Source of the DNA: Streptomyces asoensis
GTDB lineage: Bacteria; Actinomycetota; Actinomycetes; Streptomycetales; Streptomycetaceae
Reading direction: 5' to 3'
DNA length: 64,000 nt
Assembly (NCBI RefSeq): GCF_013085465.1
Contig: NZ_CP049838.1
Location: 9,486,001-9,550,000 of the forward strand
The notes below the pieces were generated by a model. The model did not search any database. It saw nothing but the letters and a program-made list of their open reading frames with translations, and was not told where the DNA came from. Below, piece after piece: positions 27,179 through 36,184 of this stretch. How positions within the stretch are numbered: the stretch's first letter is position 1; each line of letters starts with the position of its first letter. The position numbers and the translations under genes are program-made.

Positions 27179-27231
27179 TGCTTCAGGCCGCCTGAGCGCT
27201 GGTCACCACCGTGGGTGGCTCGCGCGGCGGG

Positions 27232-27996
27232 TCAGGAGGCGATGAAGTCGGCGATCCGGCCGAGTACGACCGTGTCCGTCAGGTAGCCGATGTGGGTCTG
27301 GCAGAGCACGTTGTTGTTCGTCGCGCCGTCCAGTCGGGTGCTGGTGTACGGGATGATGATGCCGTCGCACGCCGAGTACCAGGTGGCGTACGCGGTGGTG
27401 CCCGGCGTCTCGTCGCCCGCGGTGATCTGGGAGATGAACGACGAGCCCGGGTACATCTGCTGACAGGTCGTGTAGACGAGGCAGGCGCCGGCGTAGGTGG
27501 TTCCGTGGTTCGCGCCGGCGATCGAGGCCAGGTGGCTGACGCTGGTGTTGCCGCCCAGGACCTTCAGGTAGTACTGGCTGACGAGGCCGCCCATCGAGTG
27601 GTTGACGATGGCGACCTTGCTCGCACCGGTCCGCGCCTTCACGTTGTTGACGAAGGTCGCGAGCCCCTGGGCGTTGGTGATGTTGTTGCCGTAGGAGTTG
27701 TACTCGTAGGCGAAGAGGTTGGAGCTGGACCAGCCGTTGAGCCGGAAGACGCTCATGGCGGTGGTCCAGTTGGACGCGCTGCCGGTGTAGCCGTGGACGA
27801 AGACGACCGGTGTGCTCGTCGACAGCGGCTGGGCGGCCGCGTCGGCGGACCGCGCGGCGGAGGCGACCGACGCGGCCGTGGTGGACGTGGTGGCCGTGGT
27901 GGTGGCGCCGGCCGTCTGCGCTGCGGAGAACAGGGTGAACGCGAGGGTGGCGGTCGCGAGAACACCGAGGAGCCGGCGCGGGGCATGACGACGCAT
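27232..27996 (-). CDS. Secreted lipase/esterase (alpha/beta hydrolase)
   Basis: A 254-aa secreted hydrolase. A Sec signal peptide covers about residues 1-30, followed by a Ser/Thr/Ala-rich linker to about 60. The alpha/beta core begins with PVVFVHGYTG (oxyanion hole). The nucleophile elbow is VNHSMGG with S134. The catalytic acid and His are probably in YSACDGIIIP and CQTHIGYL. Paired cysteines suit an extracellular enzyme. It resembles small Streptomyces triacylglycerol lipases. AGGAGG lies 6 nt before the ATG. A strong terminator follows. Confidence 0.88.
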   Translation of the reverse strand: MRRHAPRRLLGVLATATLAFTLFSAAQTAGATTTATTSTTAASVASAARSADAAAQPLSTSTPVVFVHGYTGSASNWTTAMSVFRLNGWSSSNLFAYEYNSYGNNITNAQGLATFVNNVKARTGASKVAIVNHSMGGLVSQYYLKVLGGNTSVSHLASIAGANHGTTYAGACLVYTTCQQMYPGSSFISQITAGDETPGTTAYATWYSACDGIIIPYTSTRLDGATNNNVLCQTHIGYLTDTVVLGRIADFIAS

Positions 27997-28302
27997 GGAG
28001 CCCTCCTGACGAGGATGCGGGTGGCTGGACCTGACCAGAGTCGTGGCGCCGGGCGGGGGAGCAATCGGCGAAATCACCGGTGTGGCGGTGACGCCGGGCG
28101 CCCCGGATCGTGGAGCCCTTCGTGCTGGTCGGCAGCCGGCAAGGTGGTTTTCCCACCCGGGCGGGCGACGTCGCGTCCGCGGTCGGGCTCGGCGTGAGGG
28201 CACGCCTGCCGTCCACCGAGCCCGCTGATCGCTCTGCCGGGCGGAATCTCCGTTGCCGGGAGGCCGCGGCGCCCGCGATCCTGAGGCGATGAGGTACTTC
28301 GT
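27997..28302. other. Divergent intergenic region
   Basis: This 306-nt gap lies between the lipase and the divergent hypothetical gene. No further gene or strong repeat is visible. It must hold both promoters, but I could not pick convincing -35 and -10 pairs. Confidence 0.4.
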
Positions 28303-28974
28303 ATGCAGCTGAGGCTTCAGCAGTTCAGGCCCCGGACCGGGCCGCACGAGCACCGTGTCGTCCAGCCGAGAAAGCCCCTTCGCCACACGTCGCTGAGCGC
28401 CCCGGAGCCCATCGGTCTGTTGCTCGGCGACCATGACGGGCTGAGCCGGCTCGCGGGTCTGTTCTCCTTCGCCGCCTACTCCCGGCACACGATCGTCCAT
28501 GTGCCGCTGCGCGACGGACTTCCGCCCGACGAGGGCTTCGGCACGCCGGTCGACCTCGTCCTGGTCCACGACACGCTCGGTCTGCGTCCCAGCAAGTGGC
28601 CCGAGCTGCGGCGCAAGCTGGTGAACGGTACTCCGCTGACCGTCGGCACCCTCGAAGAACGCACGGCCAGGGACGCCGCCGGATGGCGGGAGCGCGCGAG
28701 CCGGGCCAACGCCCGGGACGAGCTGCGGCACGCCACCCACGCCCGCACGTTCTTCCTGTTCGGCAATCGGGAGGTGTTCGCCGAGACCGCCACCTGCCTT
28801 GCCCACGCGGCGGGTTGGGGCCCGCGCCAGAAGGGTGTCACCCAGGGCCACTCGGCACTGATGACGGCCCTCCCGACGCTGGTCCAGGAGCCCGGCGGCG
28901 GCCACCCCATCGAGGTGCTGATCTGCTTCAAGCCGTACCCGCCCTACGCCCACTTCCAGCGGCCGGGACGTTGA
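28303..28974 (+). CDS. Hypothetical protein
   Basis: A 223-aa basic protein with no signal peptide and no membrane segment. The N-terminal 35 residues are Arg- and Pro-rich. The core from about 36 alternates strands and helices (IGLLLGDHDGLSRLAGLFSF, VDLVLVHDTLGLRPSKW, FFLFGNREVFAE). I recognise no family or active site. The ATG has only a weak GAGG-like site. It stands alone between the lipase and a GNAT gene. Confidence 0.6.
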   Translation: MQLRLQQFRPRTGPHEHRVVQPRKPLRHTSLSAPEPIGLLLGDHDGLSRLAGLFSFAAYSRHTIVHVPLRDGLPPDEGFGTPVDLVLVHDTLGLRPSKWPELRRKLVNGTPLTVGTLEERTARDAAGWRERASRANARDELRHATHARTFFLFGNREVFAETATCLAHAAGWGPRQKGVTQGHSALMTALPTLVQEPGGGHPIEVLICFKPYPPYAHFQRPGR

Positions 28975-29036
28975 GCGGGCAGCCCGACTCGCGCGATCCG
29001 GGCGGCTTCTCGCCTGCGACTGGCGAGGCGCCTGCC

Positions 29037-29510
29037 ATGATCGTCGCCATGGGCATACAGATCGCACCGGCCGGCGTCGCCGACTTTCACCAGGTCCTGA
29101 CCGATCACCCCCGTTACTGGGGCGAACGCGACCTTCGATCGCTGCACCTTCTGGCACTGGTGCAGGAGTTCGGTTCCACCTGCCTGGTCGCCCGAGCCGA
29201 GGACGGCATCCGTGGGTACGTCTTCGGGTTCGTCACGCCGGAAGGCACCGGGTACGTGCATCTGATCGCCACGCGGGACGACGCCCGCGGCACGGGTCTC
29301 GGGCGTCGCCTGTACGCGGCGTTCGCCGAAGCGGCGGAACGTCAAGGCGCACGGCGGTTGAAGGCGATCACGTCGGTCGCGAACACCGGCTCGATCGCCT
29401 TCCATCGCAGTCTCGGCTTCGAGGTGAAGATCGTCGACGACTACAACGGACCGGGCCGGGCCATGGCCGTCTTCGACCGAGATCCGGTCGTACCGGCCTT
29501 TGTTCCGTAG
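29037..29510 (+). CDS. GNAT family N-acetyltransferase
   Basis: A 157-aa GNAT protein. Motif A is seen as VHLIATRDDARGTGLGRRLY, where RGTGLG binds the acetyl-CoA pyrophosphate. Motif B is ANTGSIAFHRSLGFE. The N-terminus (IQIAPAGVADFHQVLTDH) is typical of the amine-acetylating group. The ATG at 29037 is used; ATG at 29049 is an alternative. The substrate is unknown. It ends 1 nt before the convergent chloroperoxidase-type gene. Confidence 0.86.
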   Translation: MIVAMGIQIAPAGVADFHQVLTDHPRYWGERDLRSLHLLALVQEFGSTCLVARAEDGIRGYVFGFVTPEGTGYVHLIATRDDARGTGLGRRLYAAFAEAAERQGARRLKAITSVANTGSIAFHRSLGFEVKIVDDYNGPGRAMAVFDRDPVVPAFVP

Positions 29511-29511
29511 C

Positions 29512-30339
29512 TCAGCCGCGGGCGAATTCGAGGAGGTCCTTGTTGAACTTCTCGGCGAACTTCGGAACCATGGCCAATCCGTGGGGCGCACCGGAATACA
29601 CCTTGTACACCGCGTCCTTGACCAGCTTCGAGCTCTTGTCGCCCGAAGCGACGATGGGAACGATCTGGTCGTCGTCTCCGTGCACGATCAGCGTCGGGAC
29701 GTCGATCTTCTTGAGGTCCTCGGTGAGATCCGTCTCGGAGAATGCCTTGATGCAGTCGTACGCGCCCTTGATGCCCACCGTCATTCCCCAGAGCCAGAAC
29801 TCGTCGCGAGTTCCCTGGGTGACGGTCGAATCGTCACGGTTGGCACCGTAGAAGGGTGCGCTGAGGTCCTTGTAGTACTGGGAGCGGTCCGTTGCCACGC
29901 CCGCACGGATCTCGTCGAAGACCTCGATGGGCAGCCCCTCCGGATTCGCGTCCGTCTTCAGCATCAGCGGGGGGATGGCGCCGACCAGGACGGCCTTGGC
30001 GACACGGCTCGAACCGTGTCGACCGATGTAGCGCGTCACTTCACCGCCGCCGGTGGAGTGACCGACCAGAATGACGTCGTGCAGGTCGAGTTCTTCGATG
30101 ACCGCAGCGAGATCGTCGGCGTAGGTGTCGAGATTGTTGCCGTCCCAGCTCTGTCCTGAGCGGCCGCCGCCTCTCCGGTCGTGGGCTATGGCCCGGAATC
30201 CGTTGTCCGCCATCAGCTTCAGTTGTGGATCCCAGGCGTCGGCGGTGAGCGGCCAGCCGTGGGAGAACACGACCGGCCGGCCCGAGCCCCAGTCCTTGAA
30301 GAAGATCTTTGTGCCGTCCTTGGCGGAAGCAAAGGGCAT
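29512..30339 (-). CDS. Alpha/beta hydrolase, non-heme chloroperoxidase-like
   Basis: A 275-aa cytoplasmic alpha/beta hydrolase of the bacterial non-heme chloroperoxidase/arylesterase group. It shows FSHGWPL (oxyanion region), the nucleophile elbow VGHSTGGG with S95, the acid in [10 protein letters not shown] and the His in SGAPHGLA. Such proteins act as esterases or perhydrolases; the historic haloperoxidase activity is a side reaction. The natural substrate is unknown. GAGGGA lies upstream of the ATG at 30339. Confidence 0.88.
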   Translation of the reverse strand: MPFASAKDGTKIFFKDWGSGRPVVFSHGWPLTADAWDPQLKLMADNGFRAIAHDRRGGGRSGQSWDGNNLDTYADDLAAVIEELDLHDVILVGHSTGGGEVTRYIGRHGSSRVAKAVLVGAIPPLMLKTDANPEGLPIEVFDEIRAGVATDRSQYYKDLSAPFYGANRDDSTVTQGTRDEFWLWGMTVGIKGAYDCIKAFSETDLTEDLKKIDVPTLIVHGDDDQIVPIVASGDKSSKLVKDAVYKVYSGAPHGLAMVPKFAEKFNKDLLEFARG

Positions 30340-30736
30340 GACTTTTCCCTCTCGTGCCGTTCCGGAACTCCGCAGCAGGCGGGTTCGATGCTCGAATCGG
30401 GTTGTCGAAGAACGTGCCGCGCCCAGCAGAGGAACGCACGCAAGGTCGACGGCCAGGTCAGCGCCGAGTGGCGACCGTGGGAGCACGTCTCCGGGAAACT
30501 GTAGTCGAGGAGCGGTTGCGCGGCGCGTCGGCCGTGAGGCCGGATCACGGCAGGAGTCGCGGACGTCCACGGGCTGACCGGCAACCTTCGGCGGTGCCCG
30601 TGGCCGTCGCAGCCGTGGACCGGTGACCCGTTCACGGACGACACTTCTCCCGGTTGCGTCGTGGACCCCCGGATTCCGTGGTCCAGCCCGTCGGACGGGG
30701 GCTCGCGCCCCGTGCGGCGGCCGTCCGGCACCCGCC
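30340..30736. other. Divergent intergenic region without a gene
   Basis: About 400 nt upstream of the hydrolase gene and the LacI promoter. I see no protein-like frame, repeat or RNA gene. It should contain the hydrolase promoter. Confidence 0.4.
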
Positions 30737-30766
30737 TTGTCAGTGTGGCGAGGACGCCTGTATAAC
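30737..30766 (+). promoter_or_regulatory. Promoter of the first LacI gene
   Basis: TTGTCA (30737-30742) and TATAAC (30761-30766) are 18 nt apart. The -10 element lies inside the operator-like palindrome, which fits autorepression. Confidence 0.6.
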
Positions 30767-30772
30767 GTTGTA
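30761..30772. promoter_or_regulatory. LacI-type operator at its own promoter
   Basis: TATAACGTTGTA is a near-perfect palindrome around a central CG, the layout LacI proteins recognise. It continues as AAAA. The same AACGWTG core occurs before the importer operon (32301) and the second GH2 gene (46895). Confidence 0.6.
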
Positions 30773-30866
30773 AAAGTCAAGTATGGGGGCTCGGCGCTCG
30801 CCCACGGCGACGACCCCGTAGCCGCACCGACCGTCATCCCGTCGGGACGCTGCGAAAGGGAATGCC

Positions 30867-31901
30867 GTGCGGGTCAGCCTCAAGGACGTCGCCGCGCACG
30901 CGGGGGTCTCCATCAAGACCGTCTCCAACGTGGTGAACAACTACCAGCACGTCACGCCCGCCATGCGCGAGCGCGTCCAGCGGTCCATCGACGTGCTCGG
31001 CTACCGGCCCAACCTGGCCGCCCGGCATCTGCGCAAAGGGCGTACGGGCATCATCGCGCTCGCCCTGCCCGAACTCGGCAACCCCTACTTCGCCGAGCTG
31101 GCCGCCGCCGTCATCGACGCCGCCGCCGCGCACGAGTACATCGTGCTGCTGGACCACACCGGGGGGCACCGCGAGCAGGAGATCCTGGTCAGTCAGGGTT
31201 TCCGGGCGCGGGTCATCGACGGTCTCATCCTCAGTCCCATCGAGCTCGAGACCGAGGACCTGCGCGACCGGGTGGAGAACGTACCGCTGGTGCTGCTCGG
31301 CGAACGCGACTACGACCTGCCGTACGACCACATCGCCATCGACAACGTCGCCGCCGCCCGCGCCGCCGTCCGGCATCTGAACGGGCTGGGGCGGCGGGAG
31401 GTGGCCTTCATCGGCGCCCGGCGCGGTCGCAGTGAGCCCGCGCAACTGCGCGTGCGCGGCTGGCGCGAGGAGCTGACCGCGGCGGGCCTCCCGGCCGACG
31501 ACGGGCTCGTCGCCGCCACCGACGGGTGGGGCCACGCGGACGGGGCGGCCGCCATGAACCGCATCCTGGAATCCGGGCGGCGCCCCGACGCGGTGTTCGC
31601 CTACAACGATCCGATGGCCATCGGCGCGATGCGCGTCCTGCACGAACGGGGACTGCGCGTCCCCGAGGACATCGCCGTCGTCGGCTTCGACGACGTGGTC
31701 GAGGGACGCTTCGGCGCGGTGACCCTCACCTCCGTGTCGCCGGACAAGGGGGCCATCGGCCGTCTCGCGGTCGAGTCGGTGCTGGCGCGGCTCGGCGGCA
31801 ACGAGGTGCCCGCGCCGCGCCGCGTCTGGGCGGACTACCGCCTCGTGGAGCGGGAGAGCACCCTGGGGCGGGCGGCGGCGGGCGGCGGCGACCGCGGGTG
31901 A
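30867..31901 (+). CDS. LacI family transcriptional regulator (furanoside locus)
   Basis: A 344-aa LacI-type repressor. The helix-turn-helix and hinge lie at residues 2-60 ([20 protein letters not shown]; then [13 protein letters not shown]). The ligand domain has the periplasmic-binding fold, with [17 protein letters not shown] at its start and the effector-proximal [10 protein letters not shown] and [10 protein letters not shown] blocks near the end. The GTG start is used. It precedes the importer operon by 590 nt in the same direction and has its own operator-like palindrome. The inducer is probably the imported sugar. Confidence 0.92.
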   Translation: MRVSLKDVAAHAGVSIKTVSNVVNNYQHVTPAMRERVQRSIDVLGYRPNLAARHLRKGRTGIIALALPELGNPYFAELAAAVIDAAAAHEYIVLLDHTGGHREQEILVSQGFRARVIDGLILSPIELETEDLRDRVENVPLVLLGERDYDLPYDHIAIDNVAAARAAVRHLNGLGRREVAFIGARRGRSEPAQLRVRGWREELTAAGLPADDGLVAATDGWGHADGAAAMNRILESGRRPDAVFAYNDPMAIGAMRVLHERGLRVPEDIAVVGFDDVVEGRFGAVTLTSVSPDKGAIGRLAVESVLARLGGNEVPAPRRVWADYRLVERESTLGRAAAGGGDRG

Positions 31902-32286
31902 CCTCCAGGGCGGTGCGTATGCGAATCGCCTTCTGCCCGAACCTTCGCAAGGCTGCGTGACGCGCCCGCCGTCTCGACGATCCGGTCAAGTGCCCGCAGC
32001 GTTCGGTGTGTTGGCCGGTCGGTCACCCACCTTCTGACGTCCGTAGTCGAGCGGATCGCCAACTCCGCTGTGCTGGACGGGCGTTGCTCTTTGCATGTGC
32101 GGTCGCGAGCGGCGCGGTTCCAGGTGGCGCGTCCTCGCGAGCCTGTCGGTTCGCCCCGACGGCGCCGCGGAGCGCCTGAATTCCCCGGCGGTGACGCGTT
32201 CCCCGCCGCTGCCGATGAGGCCGCAGAGGCGGGTGGTGTTCCCCGACTCGCTCGCGGCGAGCCCCGCACAGTGCGTGCACAGGGGG
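31902..32286. other. Intergenic region before the importer promoter
   Basis: About 385 nt between the LacI gene and the importer promoter. The frames that cross it are compositional and show no recognisable protein. No repeat of note was seen. Confidence 0.4.
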
Positions 32287-32315
32287 TTTACAGCACTCTT
32301 CCAACGATGTAAAAA
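32287..32315 (+). promoter_or_regulatory. Promoter and LacI operator of the importer operon
   Basis: TTTACA (32287-32292) and TAAAAA (32310-32315) are 17 nt apart. Between and over the -10 lies TTCCAACGATGTAAAA, which shares AACGWTGTAAAA with the LacI promoter site. The leader to the first ATG is about 165 nt. Confidence 0.55.
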
Positions 32316-32488
32316 CCTCTGTGCGGCGGGTCGAACGACCTTTCCCGCCAGGGGAGAAGCACCTTTCTCGGCACGGCTACTGCTCAGGTACTGCTCGGCT
32401 ACGGCACGACCAGGCTCGACCTTGCTCGACCTCTGCTCGTTCACCACCTCCCCATGGTTCTTTCCGCGTCGCCCGGATCGGGGTCACC

Positions 32489-33583
32489 ATGCAGCGCACC
32501 ACGCACCGTCGTCGTCTTCTCGCCCGTCCCGTGGTCGTCTCCCTGGCCGCGGCGGTGGCGTTGACCGCCACCTCCTGCGCGAAGTCGGAGGACGACACGT
32601 CGAGCGACACCAAGTCCTCGGCCGCCGCCGACGCCGCACAGAAGGTCGCCTCGCCCGAGCCGGGCGGCAAGACCTGCACCGTCGACGCGTACGGCGGTGG
32701 GAAGTCGGATCTCGAGAACGCCACCGTCGGCTTCTCCCAGTCGGAGAAGGAGGCCAATCCGTTCCGCATCGCCGAGACGCAGTCCATCAAGGACGAGGCG
32801 AAGAAGCGGGGCGTCAAGCTGCTGACGGCCAACGCCCAGTCGCAGTTCTCCAAGCAGATCAGCGACGTCCAGGACCTGTTGGCCAAGGGCGCCGACCTGC
32901 TGGTCATCGCGCCGCTCAACTCCGACGGCTGGGATCCGGTGCTCCAGGCCGCCGCGGCCAAGAAGGTCCCCATCGTCACGATCGACCGCAAGATCAACGC
33001 CACCGCGTGCAAGGACTACGTCTCCTTCATCGCCTCCGACTTCGTCGAGCAGGGCCGGCGCGCCGCCGACCGGATGATCGAGGCGACCGGCGGCAAGGGC
33101 GAGGTCGCGATCCTCCTCGGCTCGGCGGGCAACAACGTCACCACCGAGCGCACCAAGGGCTTCAAGGACCGGATCGCCGAGAAGGCGCCGGACCTGAAGG
33201 TGGTCTTCGAGCAGACCGGCGACTTCGCCCGCGAGAAGGGCCAGCAGGTCACCGAGCAGCTCATCCAGTCGAAGCCCGGCATCAAGGGGATCTACGCCGA
33301 GAACGACGAGATGGGCCTGGGCGCGGTGGCCGCGCTGAAGGGCGCCGGCAAGAAGGCGGGCGACGTCGAGATCGTCACCGTGGACGGCACCCGCAACGCC
33401 GTCCAGGGCATCGTGGACGGCTGGATCAGCGGTGTCGTCGAGTCCAACCCGCGCTTCGGACCGCTGGCCTTCCAGACGCTGGACACCTTCACCAAGGGCG
33501 AGAGCGTCGCGCAGGACATCGTCATCGAGGACGGCGCCTACACCCCGGACAACGCCAAGTCGGGTATCGGCAAGGCTTACTGA
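32489..33583 (+). CDS. Sugar ABC transporter substrate-binding lipoprotein, YtfQ-like
   Basis: A 364-aa lipoprotein with lipobox LTATSC. The mature part is of the Peripla_BP_4 type and strongly recalls E. coli YtfQ, which binds galactofuranose: the opening strand TVGFSQSEKEANPFR, the block VIAPLNSDGWDPVLQAA, the IDRKIN turn and the TGDFAREKGQQV segment all have close equivalents. It presumably captures a furanose sugar outside the cell. The ATG at 32489 is chosen for the correct signal peptide; the frame is open further upstream. A perfect hairpin follows the gene. Confidence 0.88.
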   Translation: MQRTTHRRRLLARPVVVSLAAAVALTATSCAKSEDDTSSDTKSSAAADAAQKVASPEPGGKTCTVDAYGGGKSDLENATVGFSQSEKEANPFRIAETQSIKDEAKKRGVKLLTANAQSQFSKQISDVQDLLAKGADLLVIAPLNSDGWDPVLQAAAAKKVPIVTIDRKINATACKDYVSFIASDFVEQGRRAADRMIEATGGKGEVAILLGSAGNNVTTERTKGFKDRIAEKAPDLKVVFEQTGDFAREKGQQVTEQLIQSKPGIKGIYAENDEMGLGAVAALKGAGKKAGDVEIVTVDGTRNAVQGIVDGWISGVVESNPRFGPLAFQTLDTFTKGESVAQDIVIEDGAYTPDNAKSGIGKAY

Positions 33584-33592
33584 CCTGCCGTC

Positions 33593-33617
33593 AGGGGCCC
33601 GCCCACCGCGGGCCCCT
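33593..33617 (+). terminator. Intercistronic hairpin after the YtfQ-like gene
   Basis: AGGGGCCCGC and GCGGGCCCCT form a perfect 10-bp stem with a 5-nt loop. As in the fucose importer operon, it should raise binding-protein levels over the membrane complex. Confidence 0.65.
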
Positions 33618-33669
33618 CCCGCTCTCCGTCACTTCCTGCACCGCACCGCACCGCATCCTGGAGGCGCAG

Positions 33670-35229
33670 GTGGCACCCCCCGCCGAAGTGCTCGCCGTCC
33701 GCGGACTGAGCAAGACCTTCCCCGGCGTCCGGGCCCTGGACGACGTGGACCTGACCCTGCACGCCGGTGAGGTCCACGCCCTGATCGGCGAGAACGGCGC
33801 CGGCAAGTCGACCCTCATCAAACTCCTCACCGGCGTGTACCGGCCCGACGCCGGCGAGATCGTCTTCCAGGGCCGCAAGGTCTCCTTCGCCACCCCGCTG
33901 GAGGCCCAGAAGGCCGGGATCTCGACCATCTACCAAGAGGTCAACCTGATCCCGCTGCTCAGCGTGGCCCGCAACCTGTTCCTCGGCCGCGAGCCGCGCA
34001 ACCGGTTCGGCGTGCTGGACATGGGCCGTATGAACCGCGAGGCCGAACAGACCCTGAGCACCTACGGGGTGAGGGTGGACGTCCGCAGGCCGCTGCGCAC
34101 CCTCGGGGTCGGCGCCCAGCAGATGGTCGCCCTGGCCCGCGCGGTCGCCACCGAGGCGCGCGTCGTCGTCATGGACGAGCCGACCTCCTCCCTCGAACCA
34201 CGTGAGGTCGAGACCCTGTTCTCGGTGATCCGGAGCCTGCGGGACGCGGGCATCGCGGTCGTCTACGTCAGCCACCGCCTGGACGAGCTGTACGCCGTGT
34301 GCGCCACCGTCACCGTGCTGCGCGACGGCCGACGGGTGCACCGCGGCCGGCTCGCCGACCTCGACCGCCTCTCCCTGGTGTCGACGATGCTCGGCCGGGA
34401 TCTGGGGGAGGTCCGCGAGGAGGGCCTCACCAAGTTCACCGGCGACCACGGCACAGCCGACGCCGAACCGGTGCTCACCGCCTCGGACCTGACGGTGCCG
34501 CACAAGCTGCACGGCGTCTCCCTCGGCATCCGCCCCGGCGAGGTCGTCGGCCTCGGCGGACTGCTCGGCTCCGGACGCACCGAGACCGCGAAGACCATCG
34601 CCGGCGCCCTGTCCGCACGCTCGGGCGGCGTCACGGTGGCCGGGGTGCCCCTGCGCACCGGCTCGACCCCGGCGGCCATCCGCGCGGGGATCAGCCTGCT
34701 GCCCGAGGACCGCAAGAGCGAGGGCATCGTCCCCGGCCTGTCGGTGCGGGAGAACATCGCGCTGGCCGTGCTGCCCCGGCTGTCCCGCTTCGGTCTGGTC
34801 TCCGAGGCCCGCGTCGACAGCGTCGTCGACACCTTCATCGAGCGGCTGCGCATCAAGGCGTCCTCACCGCACCAGAAGGTCGGCGAACTGTCCGGCGGGA
34901 ACCAGCAGAAGGTGCTGCTCGCCCGGTGGCTCGCGATGAACCCCAAGGTGCTGCTGCTCGACGAGCCCACCCGTGGCATCGACGTCGGCGCCAAGGCCGA
35001 GGTGCAGAAACTCGTCGACGAACTGGCCGCCGACGGCCTGGGCGTCCTGCTCATCTCCTCCGACCTGGAGGAACTCATCGAAGGGTCCGACCGCGTGGTC
35101 GTACTGAAGGACGGCGCCGTCGTCGGCGAGCTGACCGGCGACGACGTCACGCAGGACAAGCTCATGCGGACCATCGCCGGGAACGACCCCGCGCGGGACG
35201 CGGGCGAGGAGGCGGCCGTCGATGGCTGA
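33670..35229 (+). CDS. Sugar ABC transporter double ATPase, YtfR-like
   Basis: A 519-aa ATPase with two nucleotide-binding domains. Domain 1 has LIGENGAGKST and VVVMDEPTSSLE. Domain 2 has the usual divergent P-loop (LLGSGRTE) but an intact signature LSGGNQQKVLLARWL and Walker B LLLDEPTRGIDVGAK. It resembles YtfR/RbsA. The GTG at 33670 has TGGAGG 5 nt upstream. It overlaps the next gene by 8 nt (ATGGCTGA). Unlike the fucose-locus ATPase, its second Walker B is intact. Confidence 0.92.
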   Translation: MAPPAEVLAVRGLSKTFPGVRALDDVDLTLHAGEVHALIGENGAGKSTLIKLLTGVYRPDAGEIVFQGRKVSFATPLEAQKAGISTIYQEVNLIPLLSVARNLFLGREPRNRFGVLDMGRMNREAEQTLSTYGVRVDVRRPLRTLGVGAQQMVALARAVATEARVVVMDEPTSSLEPREVETLFSVIRSLRDAGIAVVYVSHRLDELYAVCATVTVLRDGRRVHRGRLADLDRLSLVSTMLGRDLGEVREEGLTKFTGDHGTADAEPVLTASDLTVPHKLHGVSLGIRPGEVVGLGGLLGSGRTETAKTIAGALSARSGGVTVAGVPLRTGSTPAAIRAGISLLPEDRKSEGIVPGLSVRENIALAVLPRLSRFGLVSEARVDSVVDTFIERLRIKASSPHQKVGELSGGNQQKVLLARWLAMNPKVLLLDEPTRGIDVGAKAEVQKLVDELAADGLGVLLISSDLEELIEGSDRVVVLKDGAVVGELTGDDVTQDKLMRTIAGNDPARDAGEEAAVDG

Positions 35230-36184
35230 AGCCACCCTCCGCACCGCCCCGCTGGACAGGACCCGCCTCGTGCAGTGGCTCCAGACCTACGGCGTCTACG
35301 CCGGTGTGGCGGCGCTGCTCGTCGTCAACGCCGTCATCACCCCGCACTTCCTGACCGCGGAGAACTTCCGTACCCAGGCCGTCCAGGTCGCCCCCGTCAT
35401 CATCGTCGCCCTCGGCATGGCCCTGGTCATCGGCACCGAGGGCGTCGACCTGTCGGTGGGCGCCGTGATGGCGCTGGCGGCCTCCGTGACCGCTCTCTAC
35501 CTCGGCTACGGTCTGCTGCCCTCGCTGCTGGTGGTCGCGCTGTTCGCGGCAGGGGTCGGGCTGGCCAACGGCGCGCTGGTCGCGTTCGTCGGGGTGCAGC
35601 CGATCGTCGCCACGCTGGCGCTCATGGTCGGCGGCCGCGGACTCGCCCTGGTGCTGCTGCCGCAGCTGAAGGACCTGCGCAACCCCTCGCTGGCCTCCCT
35701 GGGCTCCGGCGACGTCCTCGGCGTCCCCTACCTGATCCTGATCGCCGCGGCCCTGGCGCTGCTGGTGGCCTTCGTGGTGCGCCGCACCACCTTCGGACGC
35801 CAGCTCCTCGCCATCGGCGACAGCCGCCCCGCCGCCCAGCTGGCGGGCCTGCCCGTGCGACGCGTGCTGATCATCGTGTACGTCGTCTGCGCGCTCCTCG
35901 CCGCGGTCGCGGGCGTGCTGGCCACCGCCCGCCTCCGGGCCGGCGACCCCACCTCACTGGGCAACCTGATGGAGCTGTCCGCGATCACCGCGGTCGTCGT
36001 CGGCGGGACCCCGCTGACCGGCGGCCGGGTCAACATCGGCGGCACCGTGGCGGGAGCCGTCCTCATCCAGCTCCTCACCGCCACCCTCATCAAGCACGAT
36101 CTGCCGCCCTCCTGGACCCAGATCGCCCAGGCCATCGTGATCGTCGCCGCGGTCTACGCGGCACGGGGACGGGGGAAGCGTTGA
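35222..36184 (+). CDS. Sugar ABC transporter permease 1, YtfT-like
   Basis: A 320-aa BPD_transp_2 permease with about nine or ten hydrophobic segments. Landmarks are IGTEGVDLSVGAVMALAAS, the cytoplasmic loop LLAIGDSRPAAQLAGLPV and the closing VVVGGTPLTGGRVNIGG. It corresponds to the first of two permeases in the YtfQRT-YjfF layout. The start overlaps the ATPase stop by 8 nt, and its own stop overlaps the next start by 4 nt. Confidence 0.9.
   Translation: MAEATLRTAPLDRTRLVQWLQTYGVYAGVAALLVVNAVITPHFLTAENFRTQAVQVAPVIIVALGMALVIGTEGVDLSVGAVMALAASVTALYLGYGLLPSLLVVALFAAGVGLANGALVAFVGVQPIVATLALMVGGRGLALVLLPQLKDLRNPSLASLGSGDVLGVPYLILIAAALALLVAFVVRRTTFGRQLLAIGDSRPAAQLAGLPVRRVLIIVYVVCALLAAVAGVLATARLRAGDPTSLGNLMELSAITAVVVGGTPLTGGRVNIGGTVAGAVLIQLLTATLIKHDLPPSWTQIAQAIVIVAAVYAARGRGKR

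Larger units (their letters stand above)
26809..27231. other. Gap with gene remnant and strong hairpin
   Basis: This 423-nt stretch between the DUF5995 and lipase genes has no full gene. It holds a 39-codon minus-strand reading frame with protein-like sequence and a perfect 16-bp hairpin near the lipase 3' end, both listed separately. On the plus strand a short frame ends in SHEKLALLTVLGTDRFAVDAG, which also looks more protein-like than the surroundings, so decayed sequence is possible. Confidence 0.4.
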